Source of the DNA: Smaragdicoccus niigatensis DSM 44881 = NBRC 103563
GTDB taxonomy: Bacteria; Actinomycetota; Actinomycetes; Mycobacteriales; Mycobacteriaceae
Direction of reading: 5' to 3'
Assembly (NCBI RefSeq): GCF_000380645.1
Contig: NZ_AQXZ01000018.1
Span: forward strand, 868,001 to 932,000
DNA: 64,000 nt
The notes below the pieces were generated by a model that worked only from the letters and a program-made list of their open reading frames with translations, was not told the DNA's origin and ran no database searches. Positions 12,737 to 21,286 of the stretch are shown here, in pieces. Within the stretch, counting starts at the first letter, position 1; every line of letters begins with the position of its first letter. The translations under genes were made by a program, and so were the position numbers.

Positions 12737-13303
12737 ATGCCAAAGGTAAGCGAGGATCACCTCGCCGCACGCAGAACACAGATCCTGGCCGGTGCTCGAC
12801 GCTGCTTCCGTGAGTTCGGCTACGAAGGCGCGACCGTGCGACTTCTGGAGGAAGCGACGGGCTTGTCCCGGGGTGCGATCTTCCATCACTTCCGCGACAA
12901 AGACGCCCTGTTCTTTGCCCTTGCCGCAGAAGACGGCGAGCGGATGGCCGAGGTCGCGGCGTCCGAGGGTTTGGTCCAGGTCATGCGCAACATGCTGGCC
13001 AATCCAAACGACTACGAATGGCTCGGCACGCGCCTGGAGATTGCCCGCAGGCTACGCACCGACGCGGATTTCCGGGCGGAGTGGCAACAACGGTCGGCCG
13101 AACTCAACCAGGCGACGCTGGCGCGTCTGGAACGCAAGAAGGCCGCCGGGTCCCTGCGTGACGACGTCCCGACCGAGGTCTTGCAGATCTACCTGGACCT
13201 CGTGCTGGACGGCCTGATCGCGAGGATTGCCTCCGGTCAGACGCTGGACGAATTGACCGCCGTCCTCGACATCGTCGAAGCGTCGGTTCGGCGGCGGTCG
13301 TAA
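12737..13303 (+). CDS. acnR: TetR-family regulator, AcnR-like
   Basis: A 188-residue TetR regulator. The N-terminal HTH has RTQILAGARRCFREFGYEGA and LLEEATGLSRGAIFHHFRDKDALF (about 12-60), followed by a ligand domain. Length and position next to acn match Rv1474c and corynebacterial AcnR (188 aa), a repressor of acn. An AcnR-type operator stands before acn at 9563. ATG at 12737 is preceded by GAGGAGG. The gene is on the acn strand, whereas in M. tuberculosis it is also co-directional with acn. The symbol rests on family and context, not on direct evidence. Confidence 0.85.
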   Translation: MPKVSEDHLAARRTQILAGARRCFREFGYEGATVRLLEEATGLSRGAIFHHFRDKDALFFALAAEDGERMAEVAASEGLVQVMRNMLANPNDYEWLGTRLEIARRLRTDADFRAEWQQRSAELNQATLARLERKKAAGSLRDDVPTEVLQIYLDLVLDGLIARIASGQTLDELTAVLDIVEASVRRRS

Positions 13304-13315
13304 CTGTCTTTTCGC

Positions 13316-13343
13316 GGGCCTGCACCGATCTCGGTGCAGGCCC
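13316..13343 (+). terminator. Hairpin terminator after acnR
   Basis: A perfect 12-bp stem, GGGCCTGCACCG (13316-13327) with CGGTGCAGGCCC (13332-13343), and a 4-nt loop, 12 nt past the stop codon. Confidence 0.85.
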
Positions 13344-13391
13344 TCGAAATTTGTGTGGCCCGCACGTACGTCGTCCGTACACAATCAACAG

Positions 13392-14033
13392 ATGCCGACA
13401 TCCACCCAATGGCTCGCGTTCGGAATCGCGTCGATCATCTTCATTCAGGTTCCGGGACCGAGCCTGCTGTTCACGCTCGGTCGCGCGCTGACGGTCGGAC
13501 GCCGCGATGCGTGGCTCTCGGTGGTCGGCAACGGTCTCGGACTGATCGTGCAGGTTCTTCTCGTCGCGATCGGTCTCGGCGCCGTGGTCGCCGCATCCGC
13601 CACGGCATATTCGATTCTGAAGTTCGCCGGCGCTGCGTACGTCGTCTGGCTCGGCGTCCAAGCGATCAGACACCGTGCCGACGCGCGTCTCGCATTGATG
13701 AAGGCGTCGCCTACCCCACGTCCAGCATCGGTCACCGCGGCCGTGCGAACGGGCTTCGTGGTCGGTGCGACGAATCCCAAGACGATCGTCTTCTTCGTCG
13801 CGTTCATGCCGCAGTTCACCAATGAGACCGCCGGTCACACCGCATGGCAGATCGCGCTGCTGGGCACTGTCTTCGGCGTGATGGCAATCGCCTCGGACAG
13901 CGTGTGGGTCTTCTTGGCGAGCAAGGCCCGCGATTGGTTCGCGAAAAAGCCCCAGCGCCTCGATCGGCTGGGGGCCGCGGGCGGGGTCATGATGGTCGGA
14001 TTGGGTGGTGCGCTCGCTACAAGCGGACCATAG
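13392..14033 (+). CDS. LysE/RhtB-family amino-acid exporter
   Basis: A 213-residue membrane protein with the RhtB opening FIQVPGPSLLFTLGRAL (about 18-34), some five or six hydrophobic segments and the internal GATNPKTIVFFVAFMPQF motif (about 130-147). The family exports neutral amino acids or related small molecules. ATG at 13392 starts the family-like sequence. It stands alone, flanked by hairpin terminators on both sides. The substrate cannot be read from the sequence. Confidence 0.88.
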   Translation: MPTSTQWLAFGIASIIFIQVPGPSLLFTLGRALTVGRRDAWLSVVGNGLGLIVQVLLVAIGLGAVVAASATAYSILKFAGAAYVVWLGVQAIRHRADARLALMKASPTPRPASVTAAVRTGFVVGATNPKTIVFFVAFMPQFTNETAGHTAWQIALLGTVFGVMAIASDSVWVFLASKARDWFAKKPQRLDRLGAAGGVMMVGLGGALATSGP

Positions 14034-14044
14034 ACAAACAAAAG

Positions 14045-14071
14045 GCTCCGTACGCCTCGGGCGCACGGAGC
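14045..14071. terminator. Bidirectional terminator between lysE and the aquaporin gene
   Basis: GCTCCGT (14045-14051) pairs with ACGGAGC (14065-14071). The stem is flanked by an A-rich run (acaaacaaaa) on the left and a T-rich run (cttgtttt) on the right, so it can act for both converging genes. Confidence 0.85.
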
Positions 14072-14086
14072 ATCTTGTTTTGCTAC

Positions 14087-14749
14087 TTAGGCGTCGACAG
14101 TCTCAGCCTCGTTGTCGAGGTCATCCGGGTTGAGCGCACGGAACGCGAAGCCCGCGAGCGCACCACCGATGATCTGCGCAACCAGGTAGACCCAGATGTC
14201 CGCCCAGGCCGTGATGCCTGCAGTCGAGATTCCGACCGCCACTGCCGGGTTGAAGACAGCGCCGCTGATGCCACCGACGGCGATCGCGCCGGCCGCAACC
14301 GTGAAGCCGATCGCGAGGCCGTAGAACGAGTTGTTCGGGTGGTCCTTGCTGGTCGCCACGTTCAGAACGACGTACGCGAGAGCGAAGGTGAACAGGATCT
14401 CAACGAGCAGCGCGTGCCCAACGGCCGCACCCGTGAAGTTGGCCTTGGCGCCCGTGAGGTTGAACAGGTACTTGCCCGCACCCGCTGCCAGGAGGCCACC
14501 GATGAACTGGGAAACGATGTAAATGCCGAGGTCAGGCGCCGACAGTCGACCACGGACGAATGCCGCGATCGAGACAGCCGGGTTGTAGTGAGCGCCCGAG
14601 ATGTGGCCACCGGCGTAGATCATCACCATAAGAACCGCACCAATACCGAGCGGAGCCAGCGGCGAACCGGAGCTCACCGCGGTGATGACGGTAAAGACGA
14701 GGAAGAACGTACCGATCGCTTCGGTCACGTACTTACGTACTGAGTCCAC
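14087..14749 (-). CDS. Aquaporin / MIP-family channel
   Basis: A 220-residue channel with six membrane segments and both NPA boxes: HYNPAVS in the first half and VFNPAVA in the second. Segments GHISGAHYNPAVS and GGISGAVFNPAVA show the internal duplication. It is nearer to AqpZ-like water channels than to glycerol facilitators, judging by the short length and the lack of a long extra loop. GTG at 14749 is chosen as start (VDSVRKYVTEAIGTF), with AAAGGGA upstream. It converges on the lysE gene and is divergent from the small-protein gene at 14930. Confidence 0.9.
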   Translation of the reverse strand: MDSVRKYVTEAIGTFFLVFTVITAVSSGSPLAPLGIGAVLMVMIYAGGHISGAHYNPAVSIAAFVRGRLSAPDLGIYIVSQFIGGLLAAGAGKYLFNLTGAKANFTGAAVGHALLVEILFTFALAYVVLNVATSKDHPNNSFYGLAIGFTVAAGAIAVGGISGAVFNPAVAVGISTAGITAWADIWVYLVAQIIGGALAGFAFRALNPDDLDNEAETVDA

Positions 14750-14929
14750 AGAATTCCCTTTCACAGGTTTTTCAACGCCCGTTACTCTCCCCTGTCCGAC
14801 CGTGCAAGGCAATTCATCTGGGGGGAACCTCACAAACGTGTCGTTCGGGAATACGCCTGTTCACGGGCCCGATTCCGACCTTTCTCGCACACGTAAGCTG
14901 GAGTCGAGTCCCGCGTATTCGAGGCAGTT

Positions 14930-15076
14930 ATGGGTGATATCGGACCGGTTCGCCGCCATATCGAGGTCTTACCGCTGACTGAGCCCGTGCTGCCAGCGCC
15001 GCCCGAACCTGCGCCGAAAACGCCGTCGCGTCCGGCCGAACCAGCTGAGCCGGAGCCCGCCAAGGTCCCGGTATGA
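14930..15076 (+). CDS. Conserved 48-residue proline-rich protein
   Basis: A short gene, ATG at 14930 with GAGG at 14921-14924. It encodes MGDIGPVRRHIEVLPLTEP followed by a tail of Pro/Glu/Ala (PAPPEPAPKTPSRPAEP...). Its stop overlaps the next start in an ATGA (15073-15076), so the two are likely translated together. I recall similar GPVRRxIEVLP small proteins in mycobacteria and rhodococci, but no function. The basic head and acidic proline-rich tail suggest an unstructured adaptor. Confidence 0.75.
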   Translation: MGDIGPVRRHIEVLPLTEPVLPAPPEPAPKTPSRPAEPAEPEPAKVPV

Positions 15077-15675
15077 AGCCCGATCTGGAAGTAGGCGTAT
15101 TCGGCCTCCGCACGTTTCACGTCGAAGAACTGTCCGGCACTCTCCTACCGGTCAACCTGCCGATGGAGTGGCACGCGCGCCGGGACTACTTCCACACCTG
15201 GGAGGGCGGAACCTGCATTGCGAAGTGTTGGTTCAACCCTGACCACCAGCCGCCCGAGCCCGACTGCACATGCGGCATCTATTGCATCCGCGACCTGACG
15301 AACTTGCGGAGCCAGTACAAGCAAGCCGACGGTTTGGTGGCAGTCGTCGCCCTCGAGGGGCGCGTCATCGAGGGCGAACTCGGCTGGCGCGCGCAGGCCG
15401 GCCGTGTGGTGGCCTTGTGGTCGGCACCGGGCGTCATCACTGCACAACTTCGAAAGCGCATCAACCGTCAGATACCTGGTCTCACGTGGTTGACCTCGGA
15501 CGGTCAGGTGACCACCTACCCCGGGCTAGAGGACCAGCCGCTGGTCAGCATCCCGTCGTCACCGGTGCGCGATGCAGTTCGACGTTCGATCGTCTTCGCG
15601 TCGCCGACGATGGCGTGGGGTGACCTCAGCGAAATGCGATTCGCGATGCGGGTTCTGCGCAGTCTGCTGTGGTGA
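15073..15675 (+). CDS. Conserved hypothetical protein with Cys-rich motif
   Basis: A 200-residue soluble protein. Residues 48-71 hold five cysteines (C48, C52, C65, C67, C71), including CTCGIYC, which look like a metal site or knuckle. After it comes VVALEGRVIEGELGWRAQAGRVVALW (about 90-115), resembling a common actinobacterial family of hypothetical proteins with a CxCGxY motif. It overlaps the 48-residue gene by ATGA, so the two probably act together. No catalytic signature was recognised. Confidence 0.8.
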   Translation: MKPDLEVGVFGLRTFHVEELSGTLLPVNLPMEWHARRDYFHTWEGGTCIAKCWFNPDHQPPEPDCTCGIYCIRDLTNLRSQYKQADGLVAVVALEGRVIEGELGWRAQAGRVVALWSAPGVITAQLRKRINRQIPGLTWLTSDGQVTTYPGLEDQPLVSIPSSPVRDAVRRSIVFASPTMAWGDLSEMRFAMRVLRSLLW

Positions 15676-15724
15676 CGGGTAGCCCTCCCCCAACTTGTCG
15701 GACCCAATCCGTATTGTCGGCCTT

Positions 15725-18082
15725 GTGCTGGCTGACTCTCACGACACCATCTACGTGCGCGGTGCCCGCGAAAACAACCTTCGCAACATCGACATCGACA
15801 TCCCCAAACGACGATTGACCGTCTTCACTGGCGTTTCCGGTTCCGGCAAGAGCTCGCTGGTCTTCGGCACGATCGCCGCGGAATCGCAGCGCCTCATCAA
15901 CGAGACGTACTCCGCGTTCCTGCAATCGTTCATGCCCAACCTCGCTCGCCCCGAGGTCGACCTGCTGGAGAACCTCAGCGCGGCGATCGTCGTCGACCAG
16001 GAACGCATGGGCGCGAACTCGCGGTCGACGGTCGGCACCGCTACGGATGCCTACGCCATGCTGCGGATCGTGTTCAGCCGACTCGGTCAGCCCTATGCCG
16101 GCCCGTCCTTCCACTTCAGCTTCAACGTGCCGCAGGGCATGTGCCTCACGTGCGAGGGCATGGGCAACGCGACGTCGATCGACCTCGACCAGCTCTACGA
16201 CAAAGACAAGTCCCTGCGTGACGGCGCCATCACCATCCCTGGCTACACCGCCGAAGGCTGGCAGGTTCGGATCTACAGCGAAAGCGGCTTCGTCGATCCC
16301 GACAAGAAGATCCGCGACTTCAACGACCAGGAATTGCACGACTTCCTCTATAAGGAGCCGTGCAAGGTCAAGGTCAGCGGCATCAACATGAGCTACGAGG
16401 GGCTGGTCCCCCGAGTGCAGAAGTCGTTCCTGACCAAGGACCGCGAGGCGATGCAGCCGCACATCCGGGCGTTCGTGGACCGCGCGGTCACGTACACCGA
16501 GTGCCCGGACTGCGGCGGCTCGCGCCTCAATCAGGCCGCTCTGGATTCGAAGATCGACGGCATCAACATCGCCGACGCGTCGCGCATGCAGATCAGCGAT
16601 CTGGCGGACTGGTGCCGCGGACTCGCGGCGGCTCCGGCGACAGGAGGACGCCCGAGCATCGCAGGGAGCACCGCAGCGAAGCGAGGAGCGGACCGAGGAG
16701 CGGAGGAAGGACGGGTCGCCTATGCATCAGTCGCACCGCTCATCGCGACCCTGCTGCAGACGCTCGACTCGTTCGTCGAGATCGGGCTCGGCTACCTCTC
16801 ACTCGACCGACCGTCCGGGACGCTGTCCGGTGGTGAGGCGCAGCGCGTCAAGATGATCCGGCACCTCGGATCGAGCCTCACCGACGTGACCTACGTCTTC
16901 GACGAGCCGACCGTTGGTCTGCACCCGCACGACATCCAGCGCATGAACGACCTCCTCATCCGACTGCGCGACAAAGGCAACACCGTGCTTGTCGTCGAGC
17001 ACAAGCCGGAGACCATCGCCATCGCCGACCACGTCGTCGACCTCGGGCCCCGTGCGGGCGTGCACGGCGGTGAGGTCTGCTTCTCCGGAACCGTGCAGGA
17101 CCTGCGCTCGAGCGGAACGCTGACGGGCAAGCACCTCGACGATCGCGTGCAGCTCAAGTCGACGGTGCGAAAGCACAAGGGCAAGCTCGAAATCCGCGGC
17201 GCAAGCCAGCACAACCTCGTCAACGTGGACGTCGACGTTCCGCTCGGCATACTGTGCGTCGTCACCGGGGTCGCCGGTTCGGGCAAGAGTTCGCTCATTC
17301 ACGGATCGATCCCCGCATCGTCGGGAGTGGTCTCGGTCGACCAGTCGGCGATCCGCGGATCCCGCCGCAGCAATCCGGCGACGTACACGGGCCTGCTCGA
17401 CCAGATCCGCACCGCGTTCGCCAAGGCCAATGGCGTCAAGCCGGCCCTCTTCAGTGCGAACTCGTCGGGCGCCTGCCAGAACTGTTCCGGTCTGGGCGTC
17501 GTGTACACCGACCTCGCGATGATGGCCGGCGTCGCGACCGTGTGTGAGGAATGCGAGGGCCGCCGCTTCCAGCCGGAGGTTCTGCAGTACACCCTCGACG
17601 GCAAGAACATTCACGAGGTGCTGTCGATGTCGATCGGCGCCGCGACCGAATTCTTCAGCGGTGGCGAATACAAGAAGGCGCACGCGATCCTCGACCGGAT
17701 GAACGATGTCGGACTCGGTTATCTGGGCCTCGGACAGCCGCTCAACACACTGTCCGGCGGCGAACGCCAGCGCCTCAAGCTCGCGATTCACATGGCGGAC
17801 AAGGGCGGGATCTACGTCCTCGACGAGCCGACGACGGGTCTGCACCTCGCGGACGTCGCACAGTTGCTCGGATTGTTGGACCGACTGGTCGACGCCGGTA
17901 AGTCGGTCATCGTCATCGAACATCACCAGGCGGTCATGGCACACGCGGACTGGATCATCGACATGGGTCCGGGCGCCGGGCACGACGGCGGCAAGGTGGT
18001 CTTCGAAGGAACGCCACAGGCTCTCGTCGAATCGGGCGGGACACTGACCGGCGAACATCTAGCGACTTACGTGGGGGTCTGA
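15725..18082 (+). CDS. UvrA-like ABC ATPase (short paralogue)
   Basis: About 785 residues, against some 950-970 for UvrA of excision repair. Two ABC units are present: Walker A GVSGSGKSS and GVAGSGKSS, signatures LSGGEAQR and LSGGERQR, and Walker B motifs in VFDEPTVGLHPHD and VLDEPTTGLHLAD. CxxC pairs (CLTCEG, CPDCGG, CQNCSG, CEECEG) keep zinc-binding. The length suggests the UvrB-binding part is reduced, as in UvrA2/DrrC-type paralogues linked to drug tolerance. A 75-bp repeat is inserted in frame at 16642-16714, adding roughly 30 residues between DLADWCRGL and SVAPLIATL. GTG at 15725 is preferred; a TTG at 15695 is possible. The gene overlaps the methyltransferase by 1 nt. Confidence 0.85.
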   Translation: MLADSHDTIYVRGARENNLRNIDIDIPKRRLTVFTGVSGSGKSSLVFGTIAAESQRLINETYSAFLQSFMPNLARPEVDLLENLSAAIVVDQERMGANSRSTVGTATDAYAMLRIVFSRLGQPYAGPSFHFSFNVPQGMCLTCEGMGNATSIDLDQLYDKDKSLRDGAITIPGYTAEGWQVRIYSESGFVDPDKKIRDFNDQELHDFLYKEPCKVKVSGINMSYEGLVPRVQKSFLTKDREAMQPHIRAFVDRAVTYTECPDCGGSRLNQAALDSKIDGINIADASRMQISDLADWCRGLAAAPATGGRPSIAGSTAAKRGADRGAEEGRVAYASVAPLIATLLQTLDSFVEIGLGYLSLDRPSGTLSGGEAQRVKMIRHLGSSLTDVTYVFDEPTVGLHPHDIQRMNDLLIRLRDKGNTVLVVEHKPETIAIADHVVDLGPRAGVHGGEVCFSGTVQDLRSSGTLTGKHLDDRVQLKSTVRKHKGKLEIRGASQHNLVNVDVDVPLGILCVVTGVAGSGKSSLIHGSIPASSGVVSVDQSAIRGSRRSNPATYTGLLDQIRTAFAKANGVKPALFSANSSGACQNCSGLGVVYTDLAMMAGVATVCEECEGRRFQPEVLQYTLDGKNIHEVLSMSIGAATEFFSGGEYKKAHAILDRMNDVGLGYLGLGQPLNTLSGGERQRLKLAIHMADKGGIYVLDEPTTGLHLADVAQLLGLLDRLVDAGKSVIVIEHHQAVMAHADWIIDMGPGAGHDGGKVVFEGTPQALVESGGTLTGEHLATYVGV
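16642..16714 (+). repeat. 75-bp dispersed repeat, copy B (inside the uvrA-like gene)
   Basis: This is the copy matching 3399-3474, in opposite orientation in the window. It lies in frame in the coding sequence and is translated as [19 protein letters not shown] and following residues, a low-complexity loop with no counterpart in UvrA-like proteins as I remember them. About four differences separate the copies over 75 positions. Confidence 0.85.
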
Positions 18083-18747
18083 TGCGGGACGTTTCAGAGG
18101 TGTGGAAGTCAAGCCGGCTCGGTTCGGTCGGAGCGAAGCTCTACGACTCGGTGATCGAGAAGGAGTCGCTCGCGGTGCCACTGTCGCGCGTCATCTTCGG
18201 CACCGATTTACGCAAGGTGTACGCCGCAATGGATGTCGTTTGCGACGTCCCGAACGGTACGTCGATCCTCGATGTGCCGTGTGGCGGTGGGGTCACCATG
18301 CGTCGTCTGCGCCGCGATCAGCACCTGCGATACGTCGCGGCCGACATCTCGCCGGTCATGCTGGATCGCGCGCGAAAGGTCGCCGCGGAAAGCGGGGTCA
18401 GCGCGGAATTCGTCGAAGCCGACGTCGTGAACATGCCGTTCTCGGATCGCGAGTTCGACTTGATCGTCTGCTTCAACGGATTGCATTGCTTGCCCGACCC
18501 GGGCGCAGCCATCGCCGAAATGGCTCGATGCCTGCGCCCGGGCGGGCGCCTCATCTCTTCTTTCGTCGCGAGAGGCGCAGTGCGTCGCGCAGATGCCTAT
18601 GCGGCAACGTTGCGGGCGGCTGGCGTGTTCGGTCCGTCCGGCACGAACGCCGACGCCCGCACCTGGCTGTCGTCTGCCGGTCTCGTCGTCGAGAAGTTCG
18701 AAAGCTCAGGAGCTTTCGTTGTTTTTGAGGCGCGAAGCAGCTATTAG
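18082..18747 (+). CDS. Class I SAM-dependent methyltransferase
   Basis: A 221-residue methyltransferase. Motif I is ILDVPCGGG (about 62-70), the acidic motif is AADIS, and the post-motif segment is FDLIVCFNGLHCLPDP (about 127-142), followed by RPGGRL. ATG at 18082 overlaps the TGA of the uvrA-like gene by 1 nt, so both are likely co-translated. The substrate is unknown; pairing with a drug-tolerance type UvrA-like ATPase makes a small-molecule or self-protection role possible, which is inference. Confidence 0.85.
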   Translation: MRDVSEVWKSSRLGSVGAKLYDSVIEKESLAVPLSRVIFGTDLRKVYAAMDVVCDVPNGTSILDVPCGGGVTMRRLRRDQHLRYVAADISPVMLDRARKVAAESGVSAEFVEADVVNMPFSDREFDLIVCFNGLHCLPDPGAAIAEMARCLRPGGRLISSFVARGAVRRADAYAATLRAAGVFGPSGTNADARTWLSSAGLVVEKFESSGAFVVFEARSSY

Positions 18748-18992
18748 GCCGGCATCGCAATCGCTGGCGCGGCGAGCACGCGGCGGCGACGGTTCGCCCC
18801 ACCACGACTGCGGAGCTTCACGTTCGCCTCGACGAGCACATTGTGAATGAACCCGTACGAGCGACCTGTGGTCTTGGCAAGTGAGCGAATGCTGGCACCT
18901 GCTTCGTACTGCTTCTTGAGTTGATTTTGTAACCGGTCACGAGTCTTACCGGTTACGCGGGAACCGCGCGGGAGCGTGGGAGTTGGGGCCAT
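18744..18992 (-). CDS. Small helix-turn-helix DNA-binding protein
   Basis: An 82-residue basic protein. The core KTRDRLQNQLKKQYEAGASI followed by RSLAKTTGRSYGFIHNVLVE (about 16-57) is a resolvase-like HTH found in small actinobacterial DNA-binding proteins; the ends are rich in Arg and Ala. ATG at 18992 was chosen because CCTCC at 18999-19003 on the plus strand gives a GGAGG site 6 nt before it. A longer open frame upstream looks non-coding. Its 3' end overlaps the methyltransferase end by 4 nt, tail to tail. Confidence 0.75.
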   Translation of the reverse strand: MAPTPTLPRGSRVTGKTRDRLQNQLKKQYEAGASIRSLAKTTGRSYGFIHNVLVEANVKLRSRGGANRRRRVLAAPAIAMPA

Positions 18993-19331
18993 CGCCGTCC
19001 TCCAAGTGGGCAGAGCAGGGGGGAATGTGCATTTAACGTAGGCGCTCCCACAACGATGCTCAACCACTTCTGGAACGCACGGAACAGACGGTTCAACTGA
19101 GGAAAATGTGGCAATTGAGGTTTGAAATTGGAGATCGTTGCGTTGCCGCCGAATTCGCGTCAAAGAATTCGAAAAATGTTGCTGCACAGCGAATTTTGCG
19201 ATTGAATTCGCAATTACCCACGCGATCATTGTTTCCATGGCATCATTTTTCGCGATCTTCATCGGGTCAACGAATGATCAACTCGGTGATCTCGTGATCA
19301 GTCTGTGGCCAAAGGTCTGGATCATGGACTC
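18993..19331. other. AT-rich intergenic region between HTH and transglycosylase genes
   Basis: A 339-nt stretch without a convincing gene. Its centre (about 19085-19270) is clearly richer in A+T than the surroundings, with several GAATTC-type motifs. An inverted repeat GCGAATT (19189-19195) with AATTCGC (19205-19211) is visible. It carries the promoters of two divergent genes; the AT content would suit Lsr2-type silencing or operator sites. Nothing else was seen. Confidence 0.5.
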
Positions 19332-20063
19332 GTGAGTGTGAACCGACGGATTCCGTGGCCAACGTGGACCGCCGTGTTCGGCACGATTCTTCTGATCATG
19401 GTCGCGTGCGATGACAAACCGGACAATCCGTCCGGATTTCCGCCCGCCGCCGGGGCCGAAATCCCGGACGTCGAATTCGACGCCGCGGGTCGACCGGCCG
19501 ACCAACTCCAGGACTGGGCCAAGGATCTGACCGGCAAGGTCCACATCCCGATCACCGCCCTCGAGGCCTACGCGTACGCCGCCGCAGCGGCCGGCCAGAC
19601 GTCTCCCGACTGCGGAATCAGCTGGACGACGCTCGCCGGAATCGCGCGAACCGAGAGTCAACACGGCCAGCACGACGGCGCGAAGATCGCCGCAGACGGC
19701 ACCATCCGGCCCGGTATTCGCGGCATCCCACTCGACGGACGCGCAGGCGTTCAGGAGATCCGCGACACCGATCGCGGCATCCTCGACGGCGACAAGAAAT
19801 TCGATCGCGCGGTCGGGCCGTTTCAGTTCATTCCGTCGACCTGGATCCGCTGGGGCGTCGATGCCAACGGCGATGGCCGCGCGAACCCGGACAACATCGA
19901 CGACGCGGCACTCACCGCAGCCCGCTATCTCTGCGCAAACAACCGAGACCTGCGCACCTCAGAGGGCTGGCAACAGGCGATTCTGTCGTACAACAACTCG
20001 ATGGATTACGTGCACACGGTGCTCGGACGGGCGAACGACTACGCCAAGGAATCGGTTGACTGA
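19332..20063 (+). CDS. Secreted lytic murein transglycosylase (SLT-like)
   Basis: About 243 residues. An N-terminal hydrophobic segment (WTAVFGTILLIMVAC) ends in a cysteine that may be a lipid anchor, although the lipobox is imperfect. The catalytic domain has ISWTTLAGIARTESQHG with the probable catalytic Glu, then VGPFQFIPSTWIRWG and the NGDGRANPDNIDDAALTAA stretch typical of actinobacterial transglycosylases. It would cleave glycan strands of peptidoglycan at the cell surface. GTG at 19332 is favoured; GTG at 19305 is an alternative start. Confidence 0.82.
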   Translation: MSVNRRIPWPTWTAVFGTILLIMVACDDKPDNPSGFPPAAGAEIPDVEFDAAGRPADQLQDWAKDLTGKVHIPITALEAYAYAAAAAGQTSPDCGISWTTLAGIARTESQHGQHDGAKIAADGTIRPGIRGIPLDGRAGVQEIRDTDRGILDGDKKFDRAVGPFQFIPSTWIRWGVDANGDGRANPDNIDDAALTAARYLCANNRDLRTSEGWQQAILSYNNSMDYVHTVLGRANDYAKESVD

Positions 20064-20089
20064 CGCGCAGACACGGGACTTCGGGAACA

Positions 20090-20896
20090 ATGAGCGACGT
20101 GATTCGACTCAACGATGGTCACACGATGCCGGGCATCGGGATCGGGCTGTACAAGGTCCCGCCCGAACAAGCTCGTGACGTCGTGCGCAACGCGCTCGAG
20201 ATCGGATACCGCAGCGTCGACACCGCGGCCCTCTACGCAAACGAAGAAGGCGTGGGTCAAGCCGTGCGGGACAGCGGCCTGGCCCGCGAGGACGTCTTTG
20301 TCACGACCAAGCTGTGGAACGACAGCCACGGCTACGAGAACGCACTGCGCGCGGGCAAGGAATGCCTCTCTCGCCTCGGCCTCGAATACCTCGACTTGCT
20401 GCTCATTCATTGGCCATGCCCCGCGCGCGGCCTCTACTTCGAAACATTTTCGGCAATGCAGAAGCTGCGCGACGACGGCCTCGTCCGCTCGATCGGCGTC
20501 TCGAACTTCGAGCCCGAGCAGATGGACAACCTCCCCGAACTACCGGTGGTCAATCAAATCGAACTCCACCCGCTGTTCAATCAACACGAGCTCCGTGCGT
20601 ACAACGCGGTGCACGGGATCGTGACAACCGCATGGTCACCGCTGGCGCGCGGGCGGCTCACCGACGTTCCGCAGATAAACGCAATCGCCGCGGAGGTCGG
20701 GCGCACGCCGGCCCAGGTGATCCTGCGGTGGCATCGGCAGCTGGGCAATGCCGTGATCCCGAAGTCCGTGACACCCAGCCGAATGCGCGAGAACTTCGAC
20801 CTCGATTTCGCACTCACCAGCGACCAGATGGCCGCGATCGGGGCGCTGAATCAGAACCACCGCATCGGCCCGAACCCCATGACGTTTCCCGGATGA
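20090..20896 (+). CDS. Aldo/keto reductase
   Basis: A 268-residue NADPH-dependent oxidoreductase of the 2,5-diketogluconate reductase-like AKR5 type. The catalytic tetrad is visible as Asp in SVDTAALYANEEGVG, the Tyr of LYANE, Lys in VTTKLWN and His in LIHWPCP. SIGVSNF and the C-terminal PKSVTPSRMRENF cofactor loop are also present. It overlaps the next gene by ATGA. In vivo substrate unknown; methylglyoxal or other carbonyls are common for relatives. Confidence 0.9.
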   Translation: MSDVIRLNDGHTMPGIGIGLYKVPPEQARDVVRNALEIGYRSVDTAALYANEEGVGQAVRDSGLAREDVFVTTKLWNDSHGYENALRAGKECLSRLGLEYLDLLLIHWPCPARGLYFETFSAMQKLRDDGLVRSIGVSNFEPEQMDNLPELPVVNQIELHPLFNQHELRAYNAVHGIVTTAWSPLARGRLTDVPQINAIAAEVGRTPAQVILRWHRQLGNAVIPKSVTPSRMRENFDLDFALTSDQMAAIGALNQNHRIGPNPMTFPG

Positions 20897-21285
20897 ACCT
20901 CAACGGAAGCGCATACGACGTCGACGGCATACGCCTGGAGATCCCCGCCGGTTCACCCGTCGTGACACTCCAACTCGGCCGGGGTCTCGACATCTATGAA
21001 TACGAAGTGACCGCCGAGAATCACGTTCTCTGGCACACGGATTGCGCGGTCGCGGAGATCGACGTCGAGAACCTCGGTTCGCCGTCCATCTCGGCCGATT
21101 GGATCGAGCTCCCCTCGCCGGGCGCGGGTGTTCGCATCGACGGACTGACGCACGCGATTCGAGCCATGCGCTTCCGCATCACGGACCGCATCGAGTTCGA
21201 ATTCCACTTGGACGACGGCCTGCTGACCTGGCGGAACGGCTTTCACCTGAACGGCCGGCCGGTCGCCGTCACTCGCGCTGACTGA
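20893..21285 (+). CDS. Hypothetical 130-residue protein
   Basis: It begins with ATG at 20893, overlapping the aldo/keto reductase stop (ATGA), which implies coupled translation. The sequence is beta-rich with no hydrophobic segment and no motif I recognise; it ends in FHLNGRPVAVTRAD. It may be a small beta-barrel or lipocalin-like protein, but I cannot assign it. It ends next to the converging MarR gene (stop at 21287). Confidence 0.7.
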   Translation: MNLNGSAYDVDGIRLEIPAGSPVVTLQLGRGLDIYEYEVTAENHVLWHTDCAVAEIDVENLGSPSISADWIELPSPGAGVRIDGLTHAIRAMRFRITDRIEFEFHLDDGLLTWRNGFHLNGRPVAVTRAD

Positions 21286-21286
21286 C

